Shown: piece after piece, positions 1-12,452 of the stretch
Layout of the letters: each line of letters opens with the position of its first letter
Numbering within the stretch: the first letter of the stretch is position 1
NCBI GenBank assembly: GCA_905178155.1
Contig: CAJINV010000003.1
Location: 3,317,600-3,381,599 of the forward strand
DNA length: 64,000 nt
Source of the DNA: Amoebophrya sp. A120
Lineage: Eukaryota; Sar; Dinophyceae; Syndiniales; Amoebophryaceae
Reading direction: 5' to 3'
Program-made: the position numbers and the translations under genes
Notes under the pieces: model-generated
Databases searched by the model: none
Told to the model about the DNA's origin: nothing
The model's input: the letters and a program-made list of their open reading frames with translations, nothing else

Positions 1-1538
1 GGCCACGCCGGTGTCGGGCCCTGGCCACGCCGGTGCCCGACCATGCCCGCCCCCCGCCGCCAGATCGCGGCCCCGCCGGCGCCAGCATGCAAGATGACGG
101 CAGCGGGCAACCTGCCCGCCGCGCCGGCCGGCGCCGGATCGATCGCGCCAAAGCCGTTCCGGCGCTTTGAAAATCGCCGGCAGATGGGCCTGCCTGTGCT
201 GAAGCGCCGACAACGATTCTCCACAGAGAGACGCTGAGTGCTACTATTCATCTAGCGGAATACTATTAAGTCTGCAGGTTACTGAACACGGGAAGCGGGA
301 GAAGGCTAGTTGTAGCATGGGATACGTTTAGTATATAAATATTTCTCAGCTATCTTGGTTCATCTCCGTGCCGCATCCGCTCCCTTATGGGAAGAGGAAT
401 TTGAATTTGTTTTGCTTGACTAGAAACCGCCTTGAAATGTGATTTGTACCCCTTGGCTACTAGTGTTCATTTGAAATTCCGAAAACTTTTTTCCGTTACT
501 GTACGACCCAAAATAATACAATTTGAACCTCTGCTGGTGCTAAAATTCGTACAGCAACCGGAAAATAATTCAATCGAAACGGTTAGAGTCTTGGTTAACA
601 GCATCTACTGGGTGCTGCAGGCACACAGATACGCCCCCCAGATTCGCGGCCGATCAGCTGCAGCCACCGCATGGAAAATGTTGACAGATTGATAGATCTT
701 GTAATTCTATCGATAGGGTTGATTTCGTGCAATATTCATCAGAGTGCAGCACACGTGCAGCACACACAGCTCGTTGTCGAAAAAGAAGCTCATATTCTTG
801 CCGCTAGTACTTACAAATTTTCTCAACCACAAAATGACTGTCAGCACGCAGCAAGTGGTCGCTACGGAGATCATTGTGCTGCGATGTGGTCCTGTACACG
901 ACTATTCGGCGAATGCATTCTGTACTTCTTTGCTCTACTGCCTCTACGAAAATCATGAGATGTTGCAAAAATGTTTTTCATATAATTCTCTGGCACGGAT
1001 TTTTTATTGCGCTGACAATGCGGCGAAGAAGAGAAATCTCTTACCTGCCACGTGGAAGATAGATCTAGCATATGCGAAGAGGTTCCGGCTCCTTCCCATT
1101 GAATATTTGTTTTTTTGGTACTGCTTCAACTTCTCTCGAGGTCATTAGGAGAGCGTGGCGCGCTCTCGATTTGCGTAAGAAATGACTCACCTGCGTGCCA
1201 ATGCCACAGGCACAGGCTCAGTGCGTAAGACGTAAGAAAAATAAAAAAGACTTGAGAAATATCAATGCCAGGGACAGAGGGTGTCAGCCCTGGTTCGTTG
1301 ATATTTTCAGCAACATCTGGTGGGTGCTAGTTGGCTAGAAAACCTTTTTTGGAAAATCTCTACAGATCTACTGCTGCTGGTAGTAAGTATATTGGAAACA
1401 AAAAAAAGCAGCCAGTAGATCAGCGGCGGGTGCAAGTGGGGCGTTGGACGTTCTCTATTATAATTCTGGTTTAAGTTTTCTTTATTGCATATTCTACTTC
1501 CCCTTCTTGTTGCACCGTGTCCTCCTGTAAAAATCAAT
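1..1538. other. Non-coding left edge; first ~230 bases GC-rich
   Basis: The first ~230 bases are strongly GC-rich, with a repeated ggccacgccggtg motif at the very start, unlike the AT-richer sequence that follows. From ~240 to 1538 only short ORFs without recognisable content occur. This stretch lies downstream of the ABCF stop codon. I see no gene in it. Confidence 0.6.
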
Positions 1539-4412
1539 TTACGTTGTCGCCGCCGCCATCTTTTTGGTGACTTGGGATTTCAAGTACTTCTTGTACGACT
1601 GAATGTCCCCCTCCCAGGGCTTGACGGTTTTGTTGTCGCAGACCCAGATCGCCTTGGCCACCTGGCCGATGAGGCGGAAGTCGTGACTGACGAGCACCAG
1701 ACCCCCGCTGTAGGCGTTGATCGCCTCGGCCAAGGAGTCGATGCACTGCATGTCCAAGTGGTTGGTCGGTTCGTCCAACAGCAGGATGTGGGGGTTGGTC
1801 AGCGAGATCATCACGAACACCACCCGGGTTCGGTACCCGTGGCTCATCGTCTTCATCTGCCGCGTCTGCGTGTTCCCCGTGATGCCGAACTTGCCCAACG
1901 TGCGGCGCCAGTCGTCCACGTCCTGCTTGACCAGGCCCTTTTCGTTGATGATCCCGTTCGGGTACAACTCCTGGAAGAAGTCGAGGGGCGACTTTTCCAA
2001 GTCCAAAATCTCCTCACTGTGCTGGTTGTACTGACCAATGCGCAGGTGCCCGTGTCGCTTCACGTCACCCTCGCAGGGCTCGAGTTCCTTTCGCATCAGC
2101 TTGAGAAGGGTGGACTTTCCGGCACCGTTCGGCCCGACCAGGGCGATGCGGGAATCCAAGTCGACCCCGAAGTTTAGGCCGTCATACAGGTAGTCCTGGT
2201 TTCGGTTCATGATTCACTTTGATTATTGGCTACATAGTACATACTACCTGTTCAAGCTATCAAGTGATAATTGACGATCTTCCCATGGAAACAAGAACAA
2301 CTCAAATCAAGAACAATTGGTCAAATTGCACGAAGAACAATTGGTCGTCTTCGAGTACAACGACCACAGGCCTTTTCGCCTTCGGCTTAGTAGAATTTCT
2401 AGCCTAAGTATAAGCAAGCAGTTGTTCCGCTAAAAAATACCTGTCGCTTCCCGGAGTATGAGAACGAGACGTCTTCAAACGCCAGGACTGGGGGTGGGAG
2501 TTTTTCCGAATTCGGGAAGCGGAAGACGTACTGCGGGTCTGCAACCGGCTTCTCGGTGAGTCCCGCCTCGGTCATTTTGTCAATGATCTTCTGCTTACTA
2601 TCCGCCTGTTTGCGCAGGTTCGCGTAGGTACCGCAAGACCGAATGAAATCCTGCAAGTGCTTAATGTCGTCCTGCTCCTTCTTGTACTTTGTCATCTGGT
2701 TCTTCTCGAACTCCGTGCGCGTTTTCACGTACATGCTGTAGTTTCCGCCCCACACCTGCGATCATCGTGTTTCATTTTCATTTTTTTCATTAGCAATACA
2801 CGTATATTTCTTGTTACAGCTGGGACCAGATGAATACCGCATCAGCATAAGAATCTTCACCATTACACCAGTATTACTAAAACGGCATAGATATGGTTCG
2901 TAACCGCACGAAAGATGAGCACAAGGACGAGCTAACTCATCACATAGCACATTTCTACCTTAAGCTTGCCGTCGTGTGTAAGTTGCATGATGTTCGTGCA
3001 GACATTGTCCAGGAAATCCTCTGAGTGCGACACAAAAAGGATTGTGTTGGGATAATTTGCCAAGTAGTCTTCCAGCCAGACGCAGGCACCTAAGTTTTTT
3101 TTTTTCGCTTTGTTGATCGATACAGTGGAATGAATTGCAATATCTCTCGTCTTCACACCTTTTTTAGTCGTACAAGTAGCACGTCATGAACATGATCACG
3201 GAGCATCTTCATGATTAAAGGCGGGGCTTTTTTTGTGTTCAATCATCTCCAGAAGCTCATTTTAATACCTAAATCCAAGTGGTTTGTGGGTTCGTCCAAG
3301 ATCAACAGCGTCGGTTCCACGAAAAGTGCCTGTGCCAACGACACGCGCATTCGCCAACCACCAGACATATCCTTTGTGGCGCGGCTCATCATGGATTTCG
3401 TGAATCCCAGACCGTGCAAGAGTTCCGCGGCTTTGCTATCAAAGGTGTGCGGGTCCATCTTATCCAGCTTTTCTCCGATCTGATCCAGAAGGTGCGCGTT
3501 GCCCTCCGGATCCTCTTCCAGGAGCGTCATGGTCAAGGCTTCTAACCTGTGATTTAATATGTCGTATCAAGATGGGTCGTGGAACGCCTGCATCGAGAGA
3601 AACACGAATCCTCAGGAAAAACGTATATAGCAGAATCATATTCATTCCGATTCATGCATCAACAGACTGAATCTCAATTATCGATACAATTCGCAACAAG
3701 CTTCTGATCGGAAAGCGGGGCACGCGAAGATTTACATTTACTAGACGGACACGGACACGGGACACGGCGAAAGCGAAAATAATATATAAAGAACTTGTAC
3801 CTGGCGTGTTCCTTTTTTGCTTTATCTGTCACCGCCTCAATGGCGTTCATGTCGCTTGGGGGTGCCTCGCAGTCGAGAAACCACATATCAATGACATCCG
3901 GAACGGGGACTTCCTTTGCTGCGATCGCAGCTAGGATGGTGGACTTTCCGCTCCCGTTCTGCCCAATTAGACCGTACTTTCGGCCGAAGTTCAACTCCAA
4001 AGTTGTGTCAGCAACCTGTTTATTCAGCAATTTTGATGTTGAGCTACAGGACAGCAACCGTACTCTTTAGCAAGAAGAACAAGTAGATGTTGGCCTATGA
4101 AATTAAAATTCCCTACTTCCGGCCGCCAATAGATATCATGGCCAACAAACACGTCGAAAGCGCCACCTTCAAGATCCTATTGAATTTTTTTACCAGCTGC
4201 TTTCCGAAAGTGGCGACCGAGAATTCGGAAATTTTCAAGTCTCTGCTGTCCGCGCGGGACGCCAGGTTTCCTGTGACGACGGCCTGCTGAAGTACTGCTG
4301 ATTTGAAGTCCTTGGAACTGTCTTCGTTGACGGCGTTTTTCTTTTTCTCCTCCTCCAGTTTGGCCATGCGCTCCTTGGCCTTCTTGGAGAGATTCTTCAC
4401 TTTCGGCGCCAT
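1539..4412 (-). CDS. ABCF-family ATPase (ABCF2/ARB1-like), 6 exons
   Basis: Soluble tandem-ATPase protein of the ABCF family. Relatives (ABCF2, yeast ARB1) act in ribosome biogenesis or translation and have no membrane domain. Exons, read downward: 4412-4194, 4015-3801, 3546-3269, 3089-2959, 2755-2441, 2195-1539; all introns are GT-AG. The sum is 1815 nt, giving 604 aa. Seen: a lysine-rich N-terminus; first Walker A GQNGSGKST (~91-99), signature MSGGW (~205) and Walker B with DEPTNHLD; a charged linker; second Walker A GPNGAGKST (~407-415) and second DEPTNHLDM. Oddity: the second signature reads MSHGY instead of LSGGQ (~503-507). The lysine-rich start and the DTTLELNFGRKYGL stretch favour ABCF2 over ABCF1 or ABCF3. 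No introner is present. Confidence 0.93.
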
Positions 4413-5568
4413 TTTCGAAAAATTATTGGCGACTCGTCTAGATCTACACTTCCCGGAAAATAATGAACAAACTCACTAGCAAATAAAGAACAACCACAGG
4501 CTGCAAACGCTGCAAAGTAGATGTCGATAAATATACGCAAGGAATGCAAGAGAAGTAAATGTGGTGGAATTTCCTATGTATAAATGAATGTAGGCAAAAA
4601 AGCAGATGCAGCAGCGCTGAAAAAGGTTTTTTTTGGGAAGAATTCGATGAATATGTTGGTCGTGGTATTAGGTCAGGAATGCGATATTCACGTTGTTTGT
4701 AATTCACCCTTCTGTGAATCGCGTCAACGGAAGTCAACTCAAACAATTGCTGATCAGCTCCAAAATGACAGAAACATGGGTTGGAATTCCATTCTATTTG
4801 TGCGCAAATTCAATTGTTGCAAAAGAAAATTTTGAGATCAATGTTCGGGGCCTTGCCTAAATTTATGGAACCTTGGCTGTCAAAATGGCTTTGGTTATTC
4901 AAAATTTATTGATCGTGAGCATCAGCATCTCTTGTAATTCTACAACCGTCTATTCTGATTTGAATCTGAACAGCGTGCTCTTGTCTTTGCGCAATCCTTG
5001 AGTCTTGTCGTGTGGAGCCTTTCACTCAACAAGAGTATTCAAATCTGTGACCGAGTGAGCCGTGTCCGTCGTGACACTCCACATCAAGACCATTACTGAT
5101 TCAAAATTTGCAATTCTGTAGACCGTTCCTGGTGCACAAAAACACAAAAAATACTTTGCAGAAAGGAGCACGGATGTCGTAGTATGTATCACTCTTGCAG
5201 CAACTTTTTTCTTTAATGTCACATCAACAGCAACTGAGCAATCAAAAGTGTGCGCTTTCATGCGCTTACAGTGGCAGGCTTTTTTAGCTTACTATTCTTT
5301 TTTACACTACATCAGGAATGCGCATGTGCGGATCTGCGAGCAGGTCAAAGCTTAGTCATGCGAATGTCTGCTCAGAAAGCTGTGAAGCATTCGTGCCGGC
5401 ACTGTAAATTCAAGCTGCAGCTCTGCATTCAAAAAATCAAATTGCAGCCGAAGCGTCGCGGTCCCACTGAGAAATCAATTCCGTCAATGTTCTCGCCGGC
5501 GCCTCAGCTTCGCACTGGATAGTAATACGTGCTGCTAGGTACCGCCACGCAACTGCAATTATACGGAG
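4413..5568. other. Intergenic, no gene seen
   Basis: This lies between the ABCF start and the end of the SLC35F6-like gene. It holds only short ORFs on both strands with no family resemblance and is moderately AT-rich. The ABCF promoter should lie near 4413-4700, but no motif is recognisable. Confidence 0.5.
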
Positions 5569-7052
5569 CTATTGCACAGCAGCTACTTGCGCCGGTCTTG
5601 ATACCACGAGTGGCACCCTGCGGGCGTCCCGCGACGGCGCGACTGGATTATCCATTTCTAGGTCGAGCGAGTCTAGGTTATAGCTGCCCGTAGAGTCTGC
5701 GGTCGTCGAGATTGTGGTCTGTTCGGCCTTTTCAAGCGCCGCCTTCTGCTCCATCTCCGCGATTTCTTCCGGTCCCATCAGAGACCGGATTTTTATGGTG
5801 TTGAAGTACAGCATCTGGCCCAACACGATGAACACGAATCCGAAGGGCTGGACCCAGAAGGGCAGCGTATCGTACGCGAACACGCGCCACCCGAACGCAA
5901 GTTCGGCGCCCCAAACGAGAATCGTTCGACTCGAATCCAGGGCCGAGCGGGCCATGGCCGAAATGTTTTTCGTGATTTTCTGCCCGCAAACGTTGAAGAC
6001 CGCGATGGAGCAGGCGAGCAAGACGCAAGCGGAGGCTGCCTGCTTTGAGTGCGTAATGTCGTATATCGCGTCTTTCACATTATCCACGCGGAGCAATTGT
6101 GCGACGGTTAAAATTACGACGCCAAAGGTGATCCCTGAAAAGGTTCTTTTTTGTTTTCGCGATTCATTTATGGGGGTCCATAGGATACGCAGCAGGAGGT
6201 GGGAGGTTCTAGAATGAATAAGTGAAGAAATAACCCGCCACAAATAAAATAGGAGCTGTACCGCATCCCCCCTCTATTCCCACAGCTTGCAGCGGCTCGA
6301 TGTTTTTGATTCGCTTGAAGATAAATTCCTCACTGGTCATGATCCCACTCGCGAACATTTGTGCCGTGATGCAGATGCAGACGCCGACTAGTGGGTTTTT
6401 GCCTTTCCCGGTCGTGGAGCTTCCGCCCTGCAGGATACTGGACAGCGCTACCAGGAAAATACCCACTAAGACACTCCCGACGCCGACGAAGTGGTGGGCG
6501 TAAAGCTTGTTTTTCAAAACGAAAACCGAGATCAGACACACGAAGATGATCAAGCTGCCCCGGAGCATTTGCACGACGGAAGCGGGCAGGTAAGTGTAGG
6601 AAATGTATACCATGGTACTGCTCGCCCAGTCGAAACAACCTGCAGAATGAATTTTTATCTTCCAAATCGGTGCCGGCACGACCGGAGCGCAACCAACAAA
6701 AGATGGCAAGGCAGACAAGAAAAAAATTGTATGTAGTCATGTAGAAGAAAACTTCAGCAAGCTTACATGGTATCGCAAACAGGAGGGTTTCTCGTCGCCA
6801 TGGACTGATCGTGACGCCAGTTCTCCTCGATTTTGTGATCAAATGTTTTAGTGTAAACACCGCCAGACAGCTCGCTTCACCCAAAAACATGACCCAGCAC
6901 TGCACAAACGGATGGTCGAATTTGTTGCCGTCAATTCGTATGCTGTCCATCCATGATGCTATGAGTGTATTCCCCGCCCCGCTCAATAGAAAGAGCAGGA
7001 GGACCGGAAGCAGCGACGCTAGGGATACGCTCGCCATCCTGCTGCAACCCAC
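5569..7052 (-). CDS. SLC35F6-like drug/metabolite-superfamily transporter, 3 exons
   Basis: Multi-span membrane transporter of the nucleotide-sugar/DMT superfamily, closest by eye to SLC35F6 (substrate uncertain; lysosomal or mitochondrial in animals). Exons: 7052-6767, 6639-6235, 6134-5569, joined by GT-AG introns; 1257 nt, 418 aa. The N-terminus carries a hydrophobic segment (LLPVLLLFLLSGAGNTL) followed by HPFVQCWVMFLGE, which matches the family's HPFLQ-x-MFLGE block. STMVYISYTYLPASVVQML followed by RG matches the family's membrane core. Later QKITKNISAMARSALDSSRT matches the conserved C-terminal EamA-like half. About ten hydrophobic segments are visible. The tail is polar, probably cytosolic. 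The exon 2/3 junction was chosen because it keeps hydrophobicity continuous and closes the frame. Confidence 0.85.
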
Positions 7053-7887
7053 TTATCGTGCGAAGGGGCGAGGAAGACGAGGCTTGCAGTACACGGAGTG
7101 AACGAATTAAGTCCGCACCTACACCCAGGCGATTAGAGGCGTATGTGGGGCACCACATGTTGCGCGGCCTTGGCGTCGGTGTCAGGGGCGCAGACCTCCC
7201 CCGCTCCGTGCAGAAGCTTGGACATGCCGGCTAACTATTAAGAAAGTTTATGCTTATGGCTTCAATATTATCGCTATTCTCCTCCAAGAAAAAATTGAGG
7301 ACGTCCATGGGAACCGATGGTAACAAACTGTACGACCGCGGCAAACAAGTCGCGGTCCACGTAAGTAGTTATCTCTCTGGGAAGACTCCGCCTTATCGAT
7401 ATAGTTTTACTTTTACGCGAACGAATGCAACTATGTCACCATATTATTGGGGATCTAGCGTTTTTTCTTGGACTTTCGGGATGAACACAGTACGAGCGAC
7501 ACAAGGAAGGCTACAAAAACCCGCTGGACGGCAGGGCTCTGAGAATTAACATATTCTGCTGCGTCATGTCTTACTACTCTTGGCATGTACTTATGCGTCA
7601 TGAACAAAGTCAACTATGTTCTTTCATTCAAGAGCAGCCTCCACCGCGGCGAGTGGAGCTGTCTTGTTCGCTGCTAGTTTTGATATGGAAAGTTTTACAA
7701 GGAGGCTATTTTGCGCTAGCCATGGCTATTAATTTAGGTTCACTGTTTTCCGTTTTGAGTTTGATATAAGTGGTTTTCTTGCTTCAACAAAAACATGCTT
7801 TTGCTTGCACGGGCCTGAGAAGAAGTTCTCAAGTTTTAATATGAAAAAAAAGAACCGAATAGAGCGAGACTCTGAGGCGCGAAGCGA
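7053..7887. other. Intergenic, no gene seen
   Basis: The stretch between the IFT38 stop and the transporter start carries only short ORFs without homology that I recognise. The transporter promoter should be within the first few hundred bases above 7053. Confidence 0.45.
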
Positions 7888-9730
7888 CTAAAAATTGTGG
7901 TCGTTATCGCGCGGAATATCGCTGTCGTCCGACTGCTCCACAATGTCGTCGGATCCAGATATGCTGAGCGGATGGTCACTGCCCCTGTGAAGTTCGAAGC
8001 ATAGCATGCAACCGGGACAGGTATCAAATGCATCCAAATTACGAAATGCACATCCAGCGCAATAAACAGTCAATCACAATGGAATGATGTGGCGTATGGC
8101 AAAAAAGTGAATTGTTGTACTCGCTTTTCCCGACGGAGATGGCTTCGGAGCTGCCATCGTCGCTCTTTGAATCGCTGCTGCCACCTTCTGAAACAGCGAC
8201 CATGCTGCCTACAACTTGGCTCTTCGCTCGCGGCCTCTCCATGGGCCCCTTCAAGTCCCCATCCTCGTCGCCTGAGCAAAGTGGGGTGATATTCTACTTT
8301 GTAGAAGATGCGCATGCGCAGCACTTCAATTTCAAGATCAGCATCACGACCTAAGGAATAGGTGCCGGCGCATTTTCTTCCTTTATCTTTTGAGGAAAAC
8401 AAGACCAGGCAGTCAGAAGAACCTCTGAGCATGCGCCATTCCTCTTCCCGTAGCCTTTTCTGCAGGCGTTTCAGCTCTCGCGCATTCTGCTCCATGCGTT
8501 CCTCTTCTTCCTTATTCAGCTGATCCAGCTCGTATTCCAAGTAATCAAGATTTCGGAATCGGGCCACGTAGCTCTCGTAGACCTGACGAGAAAGAAGGAG
8601 GTTCAAGAAGACGAAAAAAAGTCTTTGACGTTCATTACGACCACCACGACATGCACAAGGACAAAAAATTACCTTTGCGAGCTCCTCTTCTAGTTTCTCG
8701 TACTCGTCCATGAATGCAGGTCGCACGCTCGTGAGCTGTGCGAGACGAGCAGTGCATCGGTCCAGCTCCTGCTTCTTCTTTTTTATTTTCGTTTCCAAAT
8801 TTTTCTCGTCTTTCGCAAGTTCGTCTACCATCTGTTTCCGCTGCTGCAAACTCTCTATGTTCGTATTCAGGAGCGCTGTTACGGACCTTTCCACCACCTC
8901 TTGTTCCGAATTGCTATCCAAATTCCGCGATATCCCGTCGAGAAACCTTTTTTCAGTCAGCATCGGATTGGGATTGCGTGAGTGTCACTAGGTAGACCAC
9001 GAACGAGAGCAAGTAATAGAGGGCACCTGGAGCTTCTGCAGCTGTCATGTCACAAGTAAGTAGGTACCTGAGCGCTTTGTTTATGTCTTCTCGGTTTGTC
9101 TGCTCCTTTTGTAGCAGGTCGTGCAAGGTTGCTCCGGATTCCACTATGGCTGAGCAGAGTGATCTTGTGGACTTCAAATCGTGAAGCTTTGACGATAGTG
9201 AAAACGCTGACGTGTCCATGTCGGCTTCTTTCGCAAGGTTTCCATTCTGCGTTACCGACTTCTGTGCCTCATACAGCATCTGTGCCACCCTGCAGAGAAC
9301 AAAACGGAGATTTTTGCAGCGCTTTTGAAGGTAGGGAAACGGAAGAAAAAAACAGCGTTGGCATGCAGATGAAGAGTAGTCTTCTATTCTAGCAGTACCA
9401 CTTCAATTTCAGCAAGCTGCAATCCAGCAAGTACCTGAGCAGCTCTTTTACAGCGTACCCGTCCGCACCGTAGAGTTTTCTTGGATTGCATTTTATATTT
9501 GCTTTTTCATAAAGTAAGCGACAACACGTGGTCAGAAAGTGTATTCTGCAGGTCTCGGTCGATATATCGTCTGGTATCGACGAACTGGAGTCCACCCTGT
9601 GCAGCAGCCAATCCAGCAGATCCGCGACCAGCTCGAAGTTCGGCGTGCGGAAATTTTCCATGCTGATGGGCCGATGGTAGCCGAGACTACGCATCATCTC
9701 GCAGAAGTTCCGGAGCTCGCGGTACGACAT
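7888..9730 (-). CDS. Intraflagellar transport protein IFT38 (CLUAP1/qilin), 6 exons
   Basis: Component of the IFT-B complex that carries cargo along flagellar microtubules. Exons: 9730-9435, 9289-9068, 8946-8673, 8582-8426, 8271-8121, 7984-7888; all GT-AG; 1197 nt, 398 aa, close to animal CLUAP1 (~413 aa). The start SYRELRNFCEMMRSLGYHRP and the following SMENFRTPNFELV are near-identical to the family's calponin-homology-like N-terminus, as is YGADGYAVKELL. A long coiled coil follows, containing the hallmark VRPAFMDEYEKLEEEL. The acidic, serine-rich C-terminus ends DNDHNF, much as animal CLUAP1 ends. All six junctions keep family alignment, so the model is strong. It implies a flagellated stage (dinospore). 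No introner is present. Confidence 0.96.
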
Positions 9731-9837
9731 CTTGTTGCGCAGCTCTGCTCCGTGTAGGCGGTGAAAACGATTTAGATCTTATTCAAGAAATGCTCGCATG
9801 GCCAGTCCCAGTCACCTCTCGCAAGCGCTTGGACGGA

Positions 9838-9901
9838 TTGTCCCTTCTAAGAAGGGACAAGGCACAAATAGGTGAAAGAATCTTTCACCTATTTGTGCCT
9901 T
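9838..9901. repeat. Two adjacent near-perfect palindromes
   Basis: Arms 9838-9848 and 9850-9860 form an 11-bp inverted repeat with a 1-base spacer. Overlapping it by two bases, arms 9859-9879 and 9881-9901 form a perfect 21-bp inverted repeat with a 1-base spacer, containing CACAAATAGGTGAAAGA. They lie about 110 bases upstream of the IFT38 start codon. They could be a cruciform, a hairpin in the 5' leader, or a small element. No flanking gene explains them. Confidence 0.9.
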
Positions 9902-11311
9902 GCAGCATGCGCTTCCTTGACCAAGAAAATACAATCGCGACAGTTTGTGGCATCTTCGCTCTTTCAACATTGCGTCTTCTCTCAGATGATGAGCATTCTG
10001 CTCAGATTTACCCGGCTTGCCACCACAGGAGCAGCGTTTCCCTCGCACGGCAGACATTCGAAAAGGAAAAGCGAACGTCTCGGCCCGAGCACTATAATGC
10101 ATTTTTCGCAAATTCATGCTCGGGCGCCCTTTCGTCGCTTGTCTTGCCACTCTCCAGTGCCACGGTCAATGATGATGGCGATTTATTAGTTTGAGCGGTG
10201 CTCGGCGCAGCTCCCTCCTCCGACGCGCGGCAGGAATAGCCTGCCCTGATACCCTAGGGGTAACGCCGTTGAATAAGGCCGGGCTTTTTTGTCAATAAAA
10301 AATAAAGAAATAGCCACTCAAGTAAATGGAGCCGGCTTTCTTCGGAGCTCTCTAAACTGTAAACGGAACGAACTGAGAGCCGCCCCACCTTGGCGATTCG
10401 CCTTCGCAGCTTGCGGCTTTTTTGTTTTCCCTTTCCCAGTGTTTTGTTTTTTTCGTTCTGCTTGCGTTCTATTCAAGTTTCTTGTTTCATTCTCTTCGTC
10501 ATAAATAAATCGAAAAGTCGCTCCCAAACACTTACTTCTCATCTATGTAATCACGCTGCATTTCTGTTTATGTCCCTGAAAACTTTGAGCCTTATAAGAT
10601 TCTGCAATGCTATCGCTAGATCAAGCTGCTTCTCTTTCTCGCTAACGTTGGTGCTTCTGAACGTGTTTCGCCTGCTCGCAGTGGGGAGTGGATTATATTC
10701 GTTTCATCGAATCCGCCCCAATGGTTAAAGCAAACTGTTTGCGGTCCTAGCGCAGCTCTACTTGATGACGATCTTCTTTTTATGCCTCAGGGGTCCGGCA
10801 ACTTATTGCTACTTTCCTTCGTTGAACACCAAGATTCAGTCTCCTTATTGCTCAAAGCCTCCGACCCCAGCTACCGGCAGCGTAATGGCGAACAGTTTTC
10901 CTATGTAAGCTTGCAGCCCAAGCTCTCGTCGGAAGAGTCGACGTAGTCGTCGTCCCCTTTTACTTGCTCGGTGTCGCCTTCTTCGCCTTCTTCGTGTGGC
11001 CCTAAAAACAGCCGGGTAGCGACTATGGGGGGACAAGAAAGCCATTGGCAATGAGAGCGGCGTTTTTTTTGGGGCCGCATATTTGGGCACTATTTTTGGA
11101 TTGCGTTGTGGCGCTTCGTTGCGGGCGCCAAGACAAAAGGCATGTCTCGGCGTTTCAGGCCGTTTTTGGGCGCCGCTTTATCTTCCAAACCTGACAAAGG
11201 CGCCGCGGCGCTACGCTTGCAACAGAGTGCCCACACGCATGGGAAGCTGCGACACGGGCGAACCTAAGGAGACAAGACGGCTACTGCGCTGCCCCTGAAT
11301 GACAACCCAAC

Positions 11312-11347
11312 CGCGCGGTCGCCCTACACCCGCGCGGTCGCCCTACA
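11312..11347. repeat. Direct repeat, 17 bp x 2
   Basis: The word CGCGCGGTCGCCCTACA occurs at 11312-11328 and again at 11331-11347, separated by two bases. It lies inside the GC-rich intergenic block. Confidence 0.95.
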
Positions 11348-12452
11348 GCTGAATTTGGGCTCCCCTTTTCATTTTCCCGAAAATGTCGAATGCGGGAAAA
11401 GATGCACGACTCGCGGACATCACCAGGCATGAGGGTGCGCGCCAGGGCCGGCCCACGAAAGCCTTGCTTGGGAAAATAGCCCACTCGAAGAGAGAGCGAT
11501 GGCGGGCGAGTATTGTTGCACTTTGGGCCGACAGTGCGGCTGCTCCTGGCCAAAAAACCCAACCGACCGACGGCGCCGTGGTTGGCAAGCTCCCAAAAAG
11601 CGCCGCGGCTAGCTTACGAAAGCGCTTGCAAAGACCTTCCCACTCCGGGCTCGAAAGCCGACGCCGAATGCATGGGGGGAGGAATGAAAAACAGACATAG
11701 GGCCAGGTCCTTTTAGTGAATGTGCGGGAGGCTATGGCAAATATGTGGGGTCACACCAGCCCAAATATTCGGAATCAGTGCGGCATACTGAGCATTTGGG
11801 GAGCGGGAGGGGGGGACCCGCATATTCCCTAAAAGGAAAGCAGCGCCGGCGCCAGCAGCCGACGAGCGAAACGAAGCCAACCTGTGGACGGGGCTCACGA
11901 AGCCCGGCTGCTTTCCAAAAAAGCGAGAGTGCCACAAGTATGCTACGCGCGGCGAGCTGCGCGGCCGACGGAGCAAAAACCAGCATCAGGGCAGGGGCTG
12001 TATACGCACGGGCATGACAGGTCGCGCGGCCGCCCTCCTTTTAGCCCCCGGCCAAGCCGACAAAAGCCCGGCGCCCTTTTGTTTTTCGCGCGGGCGCCGC
12101 AAGCCGTAGCCGCCACGACGGAATCGCCCCAGGAGCTAGAGGCGCACGAAGGGCACTCGGCTGTGATTGCAGGTCGCCGCCGGGAAACTGACGGGAGCCA
12201 CGCAGCGCCATGGGCGCTCAGTTCTTTGCACGGGCGTGGAGTGAGAAAGCGGAAAGGCCGGCACCGCAGGAGCCCGCTGCCGACGCCAATAAATATTCTT
12301 CGTGGGCTTGTTATTGTTTGGCAAACCCACTACATTAGCGGCTCCCGGCTTCGGCCGAAACATCCAGAGCCAGCAGTGTTGCGCGTTCATTTCTCAGGGA
12401 GACACATGCCCCTACCTCCAGCGCAAGCAGTAACATTTTGCGTTTTTAGCTT

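Larger units (their letters stand above)
9731..12452. other. Long intergenic interval with hairpins and a GC-rich repeat block
   Basis: No supportable gene. Near 9838-9901 there are two near-perfect palindromes. From about 10.84 kb to the end the composition shifts to GC-rich, with short repeated motifs: an AATATGTGGG-like word recurs near 11.74 and 12.49 kb, and its inverse occurs near 11.08 kb. Short ORFs on both strands here look like by-products of high GC. The block abuts the 3' end of the HYDIN/two-TM reading frame, and the same repeat word runs into that frame. Confidence 0.5.

Noticed and set aside
10245-10265. Palindromic GATACCCTAGGGGTAAC, reminiscent of a homing-endonuclease or rRNA motif
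   Set aside because: Short, with no rRNA context or endonuclease gene; does not match the I-SceI site.
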